From Micromonosporaceae bacterium (GTDB lineage: Bacteria > Actinomycetota > Actinomycetes > Mycobacteriales > Micromonosporaceae): 64,000 bases of DNA. The stretch covers positions 1-64,000 of the forward strand of contig JAHRHA010000006.1 of assembly GCA_020027875.1 (NCBI GenBank), in the 5' to 3' direction. Shown here piece by piece: positions 43,137 to 50,465 of this stretch (position 1 is its first letter; each line of letters begins with the position of its first letter). The position numbers and the translations under genes were made by a program. The notes beneath the pieces were generated by a model, which was not told the DNA's origin, searched no databases, and worked only from the letters and a program-made list of their open reading frames with translations.

Positions 43137-43931
43137 ATGGCCGTAAAGTACGAACGGATCGCAGCCGACCTGCGCAGGAAGATGCAGAGCGGCGATTTGC
43201 GACCTGGCGACCAGCTGCCTGCAGAACAGGCACTCCGAGCAACGTGGAACGTAAGCCTGCCCGTCGTCCGCCAGGCGCTAGATCTCCTCGAGTCCGAAGG
43301 ACTCGTCGACCGAGTTCACGGACGCGGCACGTATGTGCGCGCACCCCGACAACGAGTCCGCCGGACGCCCGAGCGCTATCAGTGGGAGAAGGACCGCGTG
43401 CTCCTGTCCGACAGCCAGCGGCGTCGCACCGGGGCCACCGAGCGCGACACGGGTCTGACTATGACGGACCTTGACTTCCGGGCTGAGTTCCACACGGTGC
43501 CAGCCAACGAGAATCTCGCGAAGCTGTTCGGCGTGCCAGTCGGCGCGAAGCTACTGCAGCGGATCTACACCACGCGCGCCAACCGAGAGAACATCCCACT
43601 CAGCCTCGTTCACTCTTACCTCGTCTATGACGTCGCGGCCGAGAACCAGGCCCTGCTGGAGCCTGGAAACGAACCATGGCCGGGCGGGACACAACACCAG
43701 CTGCACACGATCGGCATCGAACTTGACCGCATCGTCGACCACATCACCGCTCGGCCGCCGACTCCGGAGGAGATTGAAGCGTTGGACATTCCGCCGGGAG
43801 TCTCTGTGTTCGTCCTCCGCAAAGTCTCGATCGACACTCGCGACTGCGTCGTAGAGGTGTCCGATGTGGTGATGCCGGGCGACCGGACCGAATTCGCGTA
43901 CACCACGAAACTCACGCGGTGGAACGCATGA
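43137..43931 (+). CDS. GntR/HutC-family repressor (KorSA-like)
   Basis: A 264-residue regulator. N-terminal GntR wHTH: YERIAADLRRKMQSGDLRPGDQLPAEQALRATWNVSLPVVRQALDLLESEGLVDRVHGRGTYVR. C-terminal UTRA effector domain: FRAEFHTVPANENLAKLFGV, LLQRIYTTRANRENIPLSLVHSYL, and FVLRKVSIDTRDCVVEVSDVVMPGDRTEFAY. KorSA of pSAM2 is of this class and represses replication/transfer. ATG at 43137 has AGGGAGGG upstream; the operator-like palindrome lies 81 bp before it. The stop overlaps the glycosyltransferase gene (ATGA), so the two proteins are made together. Confidence 0.9.
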   Translation: MAVKYERIAADLRRKMQSGDLRPGDQLPAEQALRATWNVSLPVVRQALDLLESEGLVDRVHGRGTYVRAPRQRVRRTPERYQWEKDRVLLSDSQRRRTGATERDTGLTMTDLDFRAEFHTVPANENLAKLFGVPVGAKLLQRIYTTRANRENIPLSLVHSYLVYDVAAENQALLEPGNEPWPGGTQHQLHTIGIELDRIVDHITARPPTPEEIEALDIPPGVSVFVLRKVSIDTRDCVVEVSDVVMPGDRTEFAYTTKLTRWNA

Positions 43932-44683
43932 CCCTCATCGTTTCCATCATCACCGCCGTACACGAGCCCAACGTGCCATTCCTGGCGGAGGCGTACGACT
44001 CGGTCGCGGCGCAGGAGCTGCCGGCCGAGTGGTCGTGGGAATGGCTCGTCCAGGAGGACGGTCGCTCCGGCGCAGTTGCGGCGGCGCTCCCCAAAGACGA
44101 CCGCATCAGCCCGGGAGAGGGCACCAAGGGCGGCCCGGGTACTGCGCGGAATCTGGCCCTGGGACGTGCATCGGGGTCAATTGTCCGCGTTCTCGACGCC
44201 GATGACCGACTGACCACCGGAGCGATTGGCCGCGATATTGCAATCCTCGACCAACGACAGGAGGTCGGATGGACCACGACTAGCGTCCTCGACCTCATGC
44301 CAGACGGCACGACCGTTGGGTGGGAACACTCGGATCCCCCTGACGGACCACTTCCGCCGGGCCTCGTACTCGACTATTTCCGCCAGAACAGCTACCGGCT
44401 ACCCGTTCACCCAGCGACGCTCTGCATCCGTCGAGGCTTGGCGCTCGCGCTTGGCGGCTGGATGGCGTTGCCCGGGGGCGAGGACACCGGCCTACTCCTA
44501 GCTGCATCCGCCGTCAGCACCGGCTACTTTATCGGGGAGCCAGGTCTTCTTTATCGCAAGCATCCCGGCCAGACTACGGAACAGCCGGGGTACCGGGCCG
44601 GGAGCGAATGGGCCGCACGCATGCGTCTGATTGAGGCGCGAGCCCTGGCACTCCAGGCGGGGGCGGGTCTCCGAATGCCCTGA
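43928..44683 (+). CDS. GT2-family glycosyltransferase coupled to the AICE regulator
   Basis: A 251-residue GT-A fold transferase. The start TLIVSIITAVHEPNVPFLAEAYDSVAAQ is the nucleotide-sugar strand-helix, VRVLDADDRLTTGAI is the DxD metal motif, and ALGGWMALPGGEDTGLLLAAS is the acceptor-side ED motif. No membrane anchor is present. ATG at 43928 overlaps the GntR stop (ATGA). It is odd cargo: it occupies the place where pSAM2-like elements have regulatory or immunity genes (such as the Nudix protein Pif), suggesting surface glycan change tied to element state. Confidence 0.85.
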   Translation: MTLIVSIITAVHEPNVPFLAEAYDSVAAQELPAEWSWEWLVQEDGRSGAVAAALPKDDRISPGEGTKGGPGTARNLALGRASGSIVRVLDADDRLTTGAIGRDIAILDQRQEVGWTTTSVLDLMPDGTTVGWEHSDPPDGPLPPGLVLDYFRQNSYRLPVHPATLCIRRGLALALGGWMALPGGEDTGLLLAASAVSTGYFIGEPGLLYRKHPGQTTEQPGYRAGSEWAARMRLIEARALALQAGAGLRMP

Positions 44684-44705
44684 TGGGCCGATGGCGGGGA
44701 TCCGA

Positions 44706-47700
44706 TCACCCGTAGAGGGGCCGCGTGCTCTTGGAGTTCATGTCGAGCCGGCTGAAATTCCTCGTCCAATTGAAGGCGTAAAGGTCGCCGGCCAGAAGCG
44801 CAAGGGCGAGTGATCCGGCGGGCGTGGAGGAGAGGACTTGCGGCTCACCTCCGTGGATGGGCGACCGTACGCGCTCGGCCACGTCACCGCGCAGCGAGCG
44901 GATGACACCGATCCGCTTCTCCCAGTCGGAGCCGTTCCAGTCGTTGGTCTCCCCGAGCTGCCATACCGCTTCGTTGGCGGCACCCGCCGGAAGTGGTTCG
45001 AGGTGCCAGCTGTAGTGCGGCTCGCTGTCAAGCCCCTCACCTGTGCCTGGCGTCAGTGTGCCGACTATCCGTGCAGGTAGCAGCTGGTACGTGTTGAGTT
45101 CCGCCGCCATGGAGGGGACATGACGATCGACTATGGCCTGGTAGACATCCAGGGCGGCCGACGTTGCGAGACGTAGTCGAGCGAGGAGCTGGTCCGTGGT
45201 CCACCAACTCCAAGTCCAACTGCCCCTCGTGTTCGGAGGCGGCCAAGGCGACACGATCTCGCGAACATCAAGACGGTGTAGGTCCCCGAGGAAGGCCTCG
45301 GCTTCACTCAATCTCCAGCCGCCTCTGTACGAGATCACATGTACGTCGCTGTCGGGAAACTGATTCCGGATCCCAGTGACGGCGGCTTCCAGCTCATCTC
45401 GCAGGATCGGTTTGGATTGAACCTCGGGGGAGCGTTTGAGTATCTGGTGTGCATAGTCCCACGCGAGTTCCGGCCAGCAGACTTCGATCTCTGCAAGTAA
45501 ATCGCGGTTTGCGATCCATCTCTCAACCTGATGCTGGACCCCGTCGAAGGTCCAGTCCCACGGCCACAGCACATCGCCGTTCGGCGTTCCTGCCTTCTCA
45601 CCCGTCCATGCTGGGTTGGGCTGGCCGAGCGGATGCACGAGGGGTGGCAGGGGAACCACCGCATTAGGCACGTCGTGAGGATTGCGACTCCAGGCAGTGA
45701 CAAGATGAGATCCCTCCATAGCCACACCAAGCGCCGGCATCTCCCCGGCCAACGTCCACGACTCAACCAGCTTGGGCCACGGTTCGATCCAGGCCCGTTC
45801 CGCACGTCTCACCCGCTCACCGGCCTCGAGGGCAGATGCCGCTAGTGGGTTCGCTCGCAACGCGTTGTATGGTGCCTTCGCGTGGTGATACACCCACGCC
45901 GCTGTGGCAGGGGCATGGGCGAGCATCGTCGATATCACCGTGTCGATGGCTTCAGCGGATCCTTGCAGCAGGGCCTGCACGAGCGCGTATCGCCATCGAT
46001 GACTACGCAGGGGACTCGACACACTAAGGGCGAGCACGTCGGGGTCCCGCAACAAGGCATTGGCGGCAAACCATTCCGTGAGTACGGCGAGCTGAAACGA
46101 TGCGCGACCATCGGCCACGTGGACTATCCGCGAACGCGCGATCTGCCCGATCTGCAACGGCGTCGCTTCGAGACTCCTGAGTTCAGCTGACTGACCGCCC
46201 GAATCGACGACGCGGCAAGCCATCCGCGCCAGCAGTTCGAAGATCCCATCAGCGATGTCGCCGAGGTCGTCGATGGCGTGCCGACCCACGGAGTCGACCA
46301 ATTGGGCCTCGCGGACCGCCGCGAAGTTGCTCTTCCGATGATCGAGTGCATAGCGAATGGCAAACAGAGGTCGCCGAAGAACCTCTGATAGCTCGGGACG
46401 CCACACGGGCCATCGGTCGATGTGGGGATCGATCATGGCCATCAGTGCAGTAGCCACTTCTTGCGATAGGGGCTCAACAGCCACTGTATCGAGTCCGAGC
46501 TGGGACGACTCGGGACGTGATGCTATAACAACGGTTGAGTTTGGCCACGAAGCCACCAAGGTGGCAACTCGCGCGGCAATCTCGGAGATTCGCACGCCCG
46601 CTTCGTCAAGACCATCGATGACTAGGTGCACGCCGACGCGGGACGGGTCGCCGAGGCCGCTTACGTGTCCGGTAACGACTGAGTCGAGAGACGCGCTACC
46701 AACTTCCTTGGCATGAAGGAACACGGGGATTGGCGCGTTCGCATCTCGGAGAGCGCGGTCGATCGCATCACGATGGAGACGTTCGAGCTCCGTGGTCTTT
46801 CCAACCCCCATCGGGCCGCTAACCACCGTAAGGTCCATCGACGGCGTGATACTGATTGAAGCCGCCAAAGCACGCGCTGCAAGTACGCTTGCTTCGTCGT
46901 CTTCAAGTCCGATCGCGCGCAGAGTCATTGCCACCCGCCGAGTACCTGCATCCCGCCGGCGGCCGAGTATCGCTCGGCGGGTAGCCGCTCCGACCGTCAG
47001 TGGGAGGTGTGCACGGAGCGAGCCCTGCAGGGACCGCATGTCGACGACGCCGCCGACGGGTCCCGTCTCCGTTAGGTGCTTGAACAAGGCGTTCGCGAGG
47101 TTTACCGCTCCACGCTGGTTCGGGGGGTCCCAGGCCTGGGCGAGCCGATTGATGAGTTCAACAGAATCCCGGGTTACAGCAGTCCGGACCTCGACAGCGT
47201 GGACTTCGAACGCCGCGAGCACTCGATACAACAGGGCGGGGTCCATGCCTTCGGCCGCTTGGAGGCAGTGGCTCCAACGCTTTGCGATTTGTCCCGCATG
47301 TGCGTCAACCGCGCCTAGGAACTTGGCGTACCCATTGGCCGCACGTGCCAGCTCACATAGTTTCGCCATTGAGACATGCCCGGGAGAGTCACGGTCCACG
47401 ACGATCGTGAACCGTCGCTCTTCCGACGCGAATGACGCCTCGTCAGCGAGTAGCGCAGATGCAGCTTGTGTCAGCAGAGTCGCAAACTTGGTGTCTGCCC
47501 CCGTGAACCTCTGCACATGCCGGCACTGCGCATGCACGGTACGGTGGCCTCCTTCGACTAGTTCGAGGGATATCAGTAGGTCCTCGAATCCTGCTGATCC
47601 AGCCTGCATCTCAAAAGCCACCACAACGCCGCCCAGCTCGGTGTACCGGGATCGGATCATGTCGACTGCTAGCAGCGTGGCGACTTTGTACTCGAATAAG

Positions 47701-47774
47701 GTCCCACCGCCGGCGGTGGCGAACGGGTGGGCTGTAGGAGGCACGGTTCTAGTTTGCACGGCGGCTGCAGGCAC
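44706..47774 (-). CDS. NACHT/STAND NTPase with Cap4-like N-terminal nuclease, putative antiphage protein
   Basis: About 1,022 residues. The N-terminal domain (about 20-110) has the layout of Cap4/DUF4297 nucleases: GGGTLFEYKVATLL, GFEDLLISLEL (E64/D65), VHAQCRH (Q83, R85 where family members have QxK). A linker leads to the NACHT module: Walker A SGPMGVGKTTELERLH (about 320-330), Walker B VHLVIDGLDEAG (about 382-391) and sensor IASRPES (about 418). The C-terminal 550 residues are Trp-rich and unrecognised, perhaps the sensor. It resembles Avs3/bNACHT immune NTPases. GTG at 47774 is chosen for its GGAGA at 5 nt; GTG 47744 is an alternative. It is AICE cargo between the GT2 gene and attR. Confidence 0.78.
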   Translation of the reverse strand: MPAAAVQTRTVPPTAHPFATAGGGTLFEYKVATLLAVDMIRSRYTELGGVVVAFEMQAGSAGFEDLLISLELVEGGHRTVHAQCRHVQRFTGADTKFATLLTQAASALLADEASFASEERRFTIVVDRDSPGHVSMAKLCELARAANGYAKFLGAVDAHAGQIAKRWSHCLQAAEGMDPALLYRVLAAFEVHAVEVRTAVTRDSVELINRLAQAWDPPNQRGAVNLANALFKHLTETGPVGGVVDMRSLQGSLRAHLPLTVGAATRRAILGRRRDAGTRRVAMTLRAIGLEDDEASVLAARALAASISITPSMDLTVVSGPMGVGKTTELERLHRDAIDRALRDANAPIPVFLHAKEVGSASLDSVVTGHVSGLGDPSRVGVHLVIDGLDEAGVRISEIAARVATLVASWPNSTVVIASRPESSQLGLDTVAVEPLSQEVATALMAMIDPHIDRWPVWRPELSEVLRRPLFAIRYALDHRKSNFAAVREAQLVDSVGRHAIDDLGDIADGIFELLARMACRVVDSGGQSAELRSLEATPLQIGQIARSRIVHVADGRASFQLAVLTEWFAANALLRDPDVLALSVSSPLRSHRWRYALVQALLQGSAEAIDTVISTMLAHAPATAAWVYHHAKAPYNALRANPLAASALEAGERVRRAERAWIEPWPKLVESWTLAGEMPALGVAMEGSHLVTAWSRNPHDVPNAVVPLPPLVHPLGQPNPAWTGEKAGTPNGDVLWPWDWTFDGVQHQVERWIANRDLLAEIEVCWPELAWDYAHQILKRSPEVQSKPILRDELEAAVTGIRNQFPDSDVHVISYRGGWRLSEAEAFLGDLHRLDVREIVSPWPPPNTRGSWTWSWWTTDQLLARLRLATSAALDVYQAIVDRHVPSMAAELNTYQLLPARIVGTLTPGTGEGLDSEPHYSWHLEPLPAGAANEAVWQLGETNDWNGSDWEKRIGVIRSLRGDVAERVRSPIHGGEPQVLSSTPAGSLALALLAGDLYAFNWTRNFSRLDMNSKSTRPLYG

Positions 47775-47863
47775 TCTTTCTCCGGATCCGTGCGCGCCGG
47801 GTCGCGGTGACGGTGGCGTTTGGCAACTGTGTATCCGCGTCAAGCACCAACCGGAGTCGGACA

Positions 47864-47995
47864 GTGCCTGGTCTCGGTGCCTGGTCTCGGTGCCTGGTCT
47901 CGGTGCCTGGACGTCGCTGTGGTCTCCTCGGTGCCTGGTCTCGGTGCCTGGTCTCCGTGCCTGGTCTCCGTGCCTGGTCTCCGTGCCTGGTCTCC
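47864..47995. repeat. 13-bp tandem repeat array
   Basis: Nine copies of GTGCCTGGTCTC(G/C) with a 13-bp period start at 47864, 47877, 47890, 47903, 47931, 47944, 47957, 47970 and 47983. A 15-bp interruption follows the fourth copy. The last base changes from G to C in the second half. It lies about 90 bp upstream of the NTPase gene, inside the AICE. It is noncoding; a protein-binding (clt, iteron or operator) role is possible. Confidence 0.85.
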
Positions 47996-48002
47996 GATCG
48001 GT

Positions 48003-48672
48003 GAGAACTTTCTATACGCCTTCAAGGCGGCCCTGACGGGCCGCTCCGCCCGGCGCGCCGCCTCTGTCTTCGCCGCCGGCGGCACGCCGTGCGATGGCCC
48101 ATCAGCCAGCGCAAGAAAGCCCGGCACCAGCCGACGAGCGACCGGCACCGGGCGACCACGGCGACGTCCAGGCCCTCACGGCGGACGAGCACGCCGACCT
48201 CCACGCCAGGGCGACCGCACGCCTCCAGCCGTCACGGGCGACGTCACCCCGGTCGCCATCTCCGGCTCGGCCGCTCCGGCGATGCCGACCAACGTCACCC
48301 CACGCGTTCTCTCCGGGTCCGTAATCTCGGGGGGCTCCGCCCCGCCGAACCCCCCGGCGCTCTGGGAAGCCGGGCCCGGCCGTCTCCCCGTCACGCACCA
48401 AAGGCCGCCAGACCACGCCCGCCCGGTCAAGGTCGTTCGTCCGTGGGGCGCTCCACCTTGACCGGGCGGGCGCGGCCCGGCAGGAGCAAGCCCTGCGTGA
48501 CGGGAAGCCAACCGGGTCTCAGACGGCGGATTCGTGGCTAACGGATTGCTCACGGACGAGATGATGTTGATAGCCGGCCGCGAGTGAGGGCCGGCAGAAG
48601 CGCGCACGTCAGCCAGCACGGACGGCCATGAAATGACCCACCGCAGCAGTCGGCAATACGCCCACGCGGCCC
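48003..48672. other. Right-end AICE region without a convincing gene
   Basis: About 670 bp of very GC-rich sequence between the repeat array and attR. A 77-codon frame at 48094-48324 (MAHQPAQESPAPADERPAPGDH...) has an acidic middle part that could be a small or broken protein, but it lacks a ribosome site and turns to low complexity. All other frames are Arg/Pro shadows. The notable structure is the hairpin at 48416-48472. Confidence 0.5.
48416..48472. other. Perfect 18-bp stem hairpin in the AICE right end
   Basis: CGCCCGCCCGGTCAAGGT pairs with ACCTTGACCGGGCGGGCG around a 21-nt loop. With no flanking gene end close by, it may be a terminator, a single-strand replication origin, or a transfer-locus element. 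Confidence 0.7.
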
Positions 48673-48718
48673 CTGAAAATCGGAAGGTCGGCGGTTCGAC
48701 CCCGCCCCTGGCCACCCC
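48673..48718 (+). other. Attachment site attR
   Basis: Identical over 46 nt to 34445-34490. It includes the T-arm and acceptor 3' half of tRNA-Phe but not the 5' half, so it is not a working tRNA. Confidence 0.92.
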
Positions 48719-48744
48719 CTACGACCTGCCATCCGCGCAGGCCG

Positions 48745-48945
48745 TCAGTTTCTCGGATCAGCGGTCCCGAGGCGCTTACCCCGAGCGAACGTCGAGTTGC
48801 GCGGATCGCCGCCGAAGGCCGTAGCAACCCCGAGATCGCACAGGAGCTATTCCTCACGCGCCGCACCGTGGAAGCCCACCTGACAAGTGCGTATCAGAAG
48901 CTCGGCATCAGCTCGCGGGACGAGCTTGCGACAGCGCTCGGCTGA
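48745..48945 (+). pseudogene. LuxR-type HTH remnant (C-terminal domain only)
   Basis: In this frame the sequence reads EALTPSERRVARIAAEGRSN, PEIAQELFLTRRTVEAHLT and SAYQKLGISSRDELATALG followed by TGA, a textbook LuxR/FixJ HTH with the LTxxE, SNxEIA and VExHL motifs. There is no start codon and the N-terminal sensor or ATPase part is missing: the frame runs open into attR. The parent gene was probably a large LuxR regulator broken before or at AICE insertion. A 3' end at a conserved family position suggests only the 5' part was lost. Confidence 0.75.
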
Positions 48946-49057
48946 CGCGGGAGCCAATCTTTGTGGTGCCTCCACGATGAAGTGCCGCTCGGTGTTGACG
49001 ACGATCAGGTCATAGCCCGGACCGAACCGGTGCCTGAATCCAGCCGAGGAGGCAGCC

Positions 49058-49390
49058 ATGACCCTGCAGACCGAGCGTTTACCTGACGCTGACATCAGCC
49101 GCGAGCGCCCCGCCCGACAAACGCATTACGTCGCTTGGCTGGTGGCCGTGTTCATCGCGACGGCGATCGCCGTAGTGGCCGGGGTGGCCATCACTGCGCA
49201 GCCGACCCGCCCAGCGCCGGCCAACGAGACCTTCTACCAGGAGCCGAACGCCAACACCCGCGAGGGTCGCGTCTCCGCGACTGTGTACGGGGACCCAAAC
49301 GCCAATACCCGCGAGGACCGCGTGCCCACGACAACGGTCCTGGAGCCGAACGCCAACACCCGCGAGGGCCGCGTGTCCGGCAACAGCTGA
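49058..49390 (+). CDS. Small membrane protein with PNANTRE(G/D)RV repeats
   Basis: A 110-residue protein: cytoplasmic N-terminus of about 25 residues, one helix (YVAWLVAVFIATAIAVVAGVAITA), then an outside tail with three copies of (E/D)PNANTRE(G/D)RV separated by 6-7 residues (SATVYGD, PTTTVLE). The repeats are almost identical in DNA as well, so they arose recently or are under selection. I do not recognise the family. ATG at 49058 has GAGGAGG about 7 nt upstream, which strongly supports translation. It sits next to the LuxR remnant and outside the AICE. Confidence 0.75.
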   Translation: MTLQTERLPDADISRERPARQTHYVAWLVAVFIATAIAVVAGVAITAQPTRPAPANETFYQEPNANTREGRVSATVYGDPNANTREDRVPTTTVLEPNANTREGRVSGNS

Positions 49391-49653
49391 CCTACCCGTG
49401 GGCAGCAGCACTGTGGCTAGCCGCCACATCCGACAGAGACGCAACAGCCGGTCCGGCGTCGCCAGTTGGGCGGATGCTCATGTTAGTCCGCTTTGGATGG
49501 CGCTGGGCCGGCACAGCGAGCAAGCGGCGATGACTCGTATCCTCCATTGTGGACTAGTCCATTCTCATCTAATGGCTGGGACCACATCGGCGTACGGGCT
49601 CGGCCTCGCCGACTGTGGCGCCGACCCGTCGCGGTCCGGTCGTACGGTGACGA

Positions 49654-50016
49654 TTATTTACCGCTGTCCACCCGCTGTTTGACGAGGAGTGCGACCAATC
49701 GCTCGATGAGGTCGTACGGAATGGGCTTTCGTAGCGGGAACCTCGCCGTGCCCTTGCCCGCTTTGTATTGCGCGAGTTCCTGCTCGAGCGCTTCGTCTGT
49801 TGCGGGCAGCGGGTAGAGGGAGACGTGGTGCTTCCACGCCGCGAAGTACACCAAGTATTTGCCATTGAGCGTGATCGTGGGTATCTGATAGCTGATTGTC
49901 TCGCCAGCCGCCGGCACGACGCTCCGGATCGTCCGTCGCAGCTTCTCGAGAATGATCTGAACGTCTTCGGGGTATGAACTGACGTAGTCATCGATGGTCG
50001 CGAACTTTTCTGCCAT
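49654..50016 (-). CDS. DUF1801 / YdhG-like protein
   Basis: A 120-residue single-domain DUF1801 protein (Bacillus FrataxinlikeYdhG fold): TIDDYVSSYPEDVQIILEKLRRTIRSVVPAAGETISYQIPTITLNGKYLVYFAAWKHHVSLYP, and a C-terminal KGTARFPLRKPIPYDLIERLVALLV. Family members are linked to iron handling in B. subtilis, while most are uncharacterised. ATG at 50016 with AAGGGCGG just upstream. It is monocistronic. The flanking intervals (263 bp and 438 bp) are noncoding. Confidence 0.85.
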   Translation of the reverse strand: MAEKFATIDDYVSSYPEDVQIILEKLRRTIRSVVPAAGETISYQIPTITLNGKYLVYFAAWKHHVSLYPLPATDEALEQELAQYKAGKGTARFPLRKPIPYDLIERLVALLVKQRVDSGK

Positions 50017-50454
50017 GAAACCGCCCTTCGATTCGATACGCCGGTGCTGGGCGCATGCACGTCAGCGGGCGACGAGATCGTCGAGGCGTTAGCCCTCGCG
50101 GTCGCCGACCCGCGCTGCTGGCGACGACGTACGCCGTTGACGGGGCGCAGTACATGGCATGCCCTAATGCGTCGAACACGTCGACCATAGTCAGATCGCC
50201 GTTGAGCTTGAACACTCGCTTGACGGGTACGTCGTCGGCTCGCCGCGGCTAGTTCAAGAACAGGGTAACGAGCGGGGCGAGCATGGCCCAGACCGGGAGC
50301 TTGGTGTTCGTGATTTCTTGGTGGCAACAACTCATCGCTGCGCCGGCGGCGCCGACTCCTACGCGCCGACGGACCCGCCTGTTCTAGCTCTGATCTGTCT
50401 TCGTCGATCAAGGGGATAGTCGCGTGTTTGGAGATCAAATCACGCGACTACGCC
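50017..50454. other. Gene-free interval with a possible decayed gene
   Basis: About 440 bp. On the minus strand, between 50253 and 50090, a frame reads ADDVPVKRVFKLNGDLTMVDVFDALGHAMYCAPSTAYVVASSA, which looks protein-like, but it has no start codon or family match and is closed by a stop upstream; it may be a gene remnant. The right end contains palindrome family B copy 2. Confidence 0.4.
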
Positions 50455-50465
50455 CTAGATCGACG
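50402..50465. repeat. Intergenic palindrome, family B copy 2
   Basis: Long inverted repeat with arms GTCGATCAAGGGGATAGTCG and CGACTACGCCCTAGATCGAC and inner CGCGTG / CACGCG pairing. It matches copies at 4336 and 54952. The TAG stop of the minus-strand gene at 50455-51456 lies within its right arm. Confidence 0.85.

Larger units (their letters stand above)
34445..48718. mobile_element. Actinomycete integrative and conjugative element (AICE) in tRNA-Phe
   Basis: A 14.3 kb element bounded by perfect 46-nt direct repeats. The backbone follows the pSAM2-type AICE plan: int and xis next to attL, a RepSA initiator, small tra-region proteins, an FtsK-type double-strand DNA translocase, and a divergent GntR regulator like KorSA. 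There are no type IV secretion genes, as expected for this class, which moves double-stranded DNA through a single pump. Cargo lies at the right end: a glycosyltransferase and a large NACHT-type NTPase. All core genes look intact, so the element may still excise and transfer. Confidence 0.9.

Noticed and set aside
47864-47995. CRISPR array
   Set aside because: The units are 13 bp with no spacers and no cas genes are present in the window.
48094-48324. Small protein gene in the AICE right end
   Set aside because: Only the middle part looks protein-like; there is no ribosome site and the end is low complexity. It is mentioned in the interval entry instead.
48673-48718. A second tRNA-Phe gene
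   Set aside because: Only the 3' part is present; the acceptor 5' strand, D-arm and half of the anticodon stem are missing. It is the attachment site copy.
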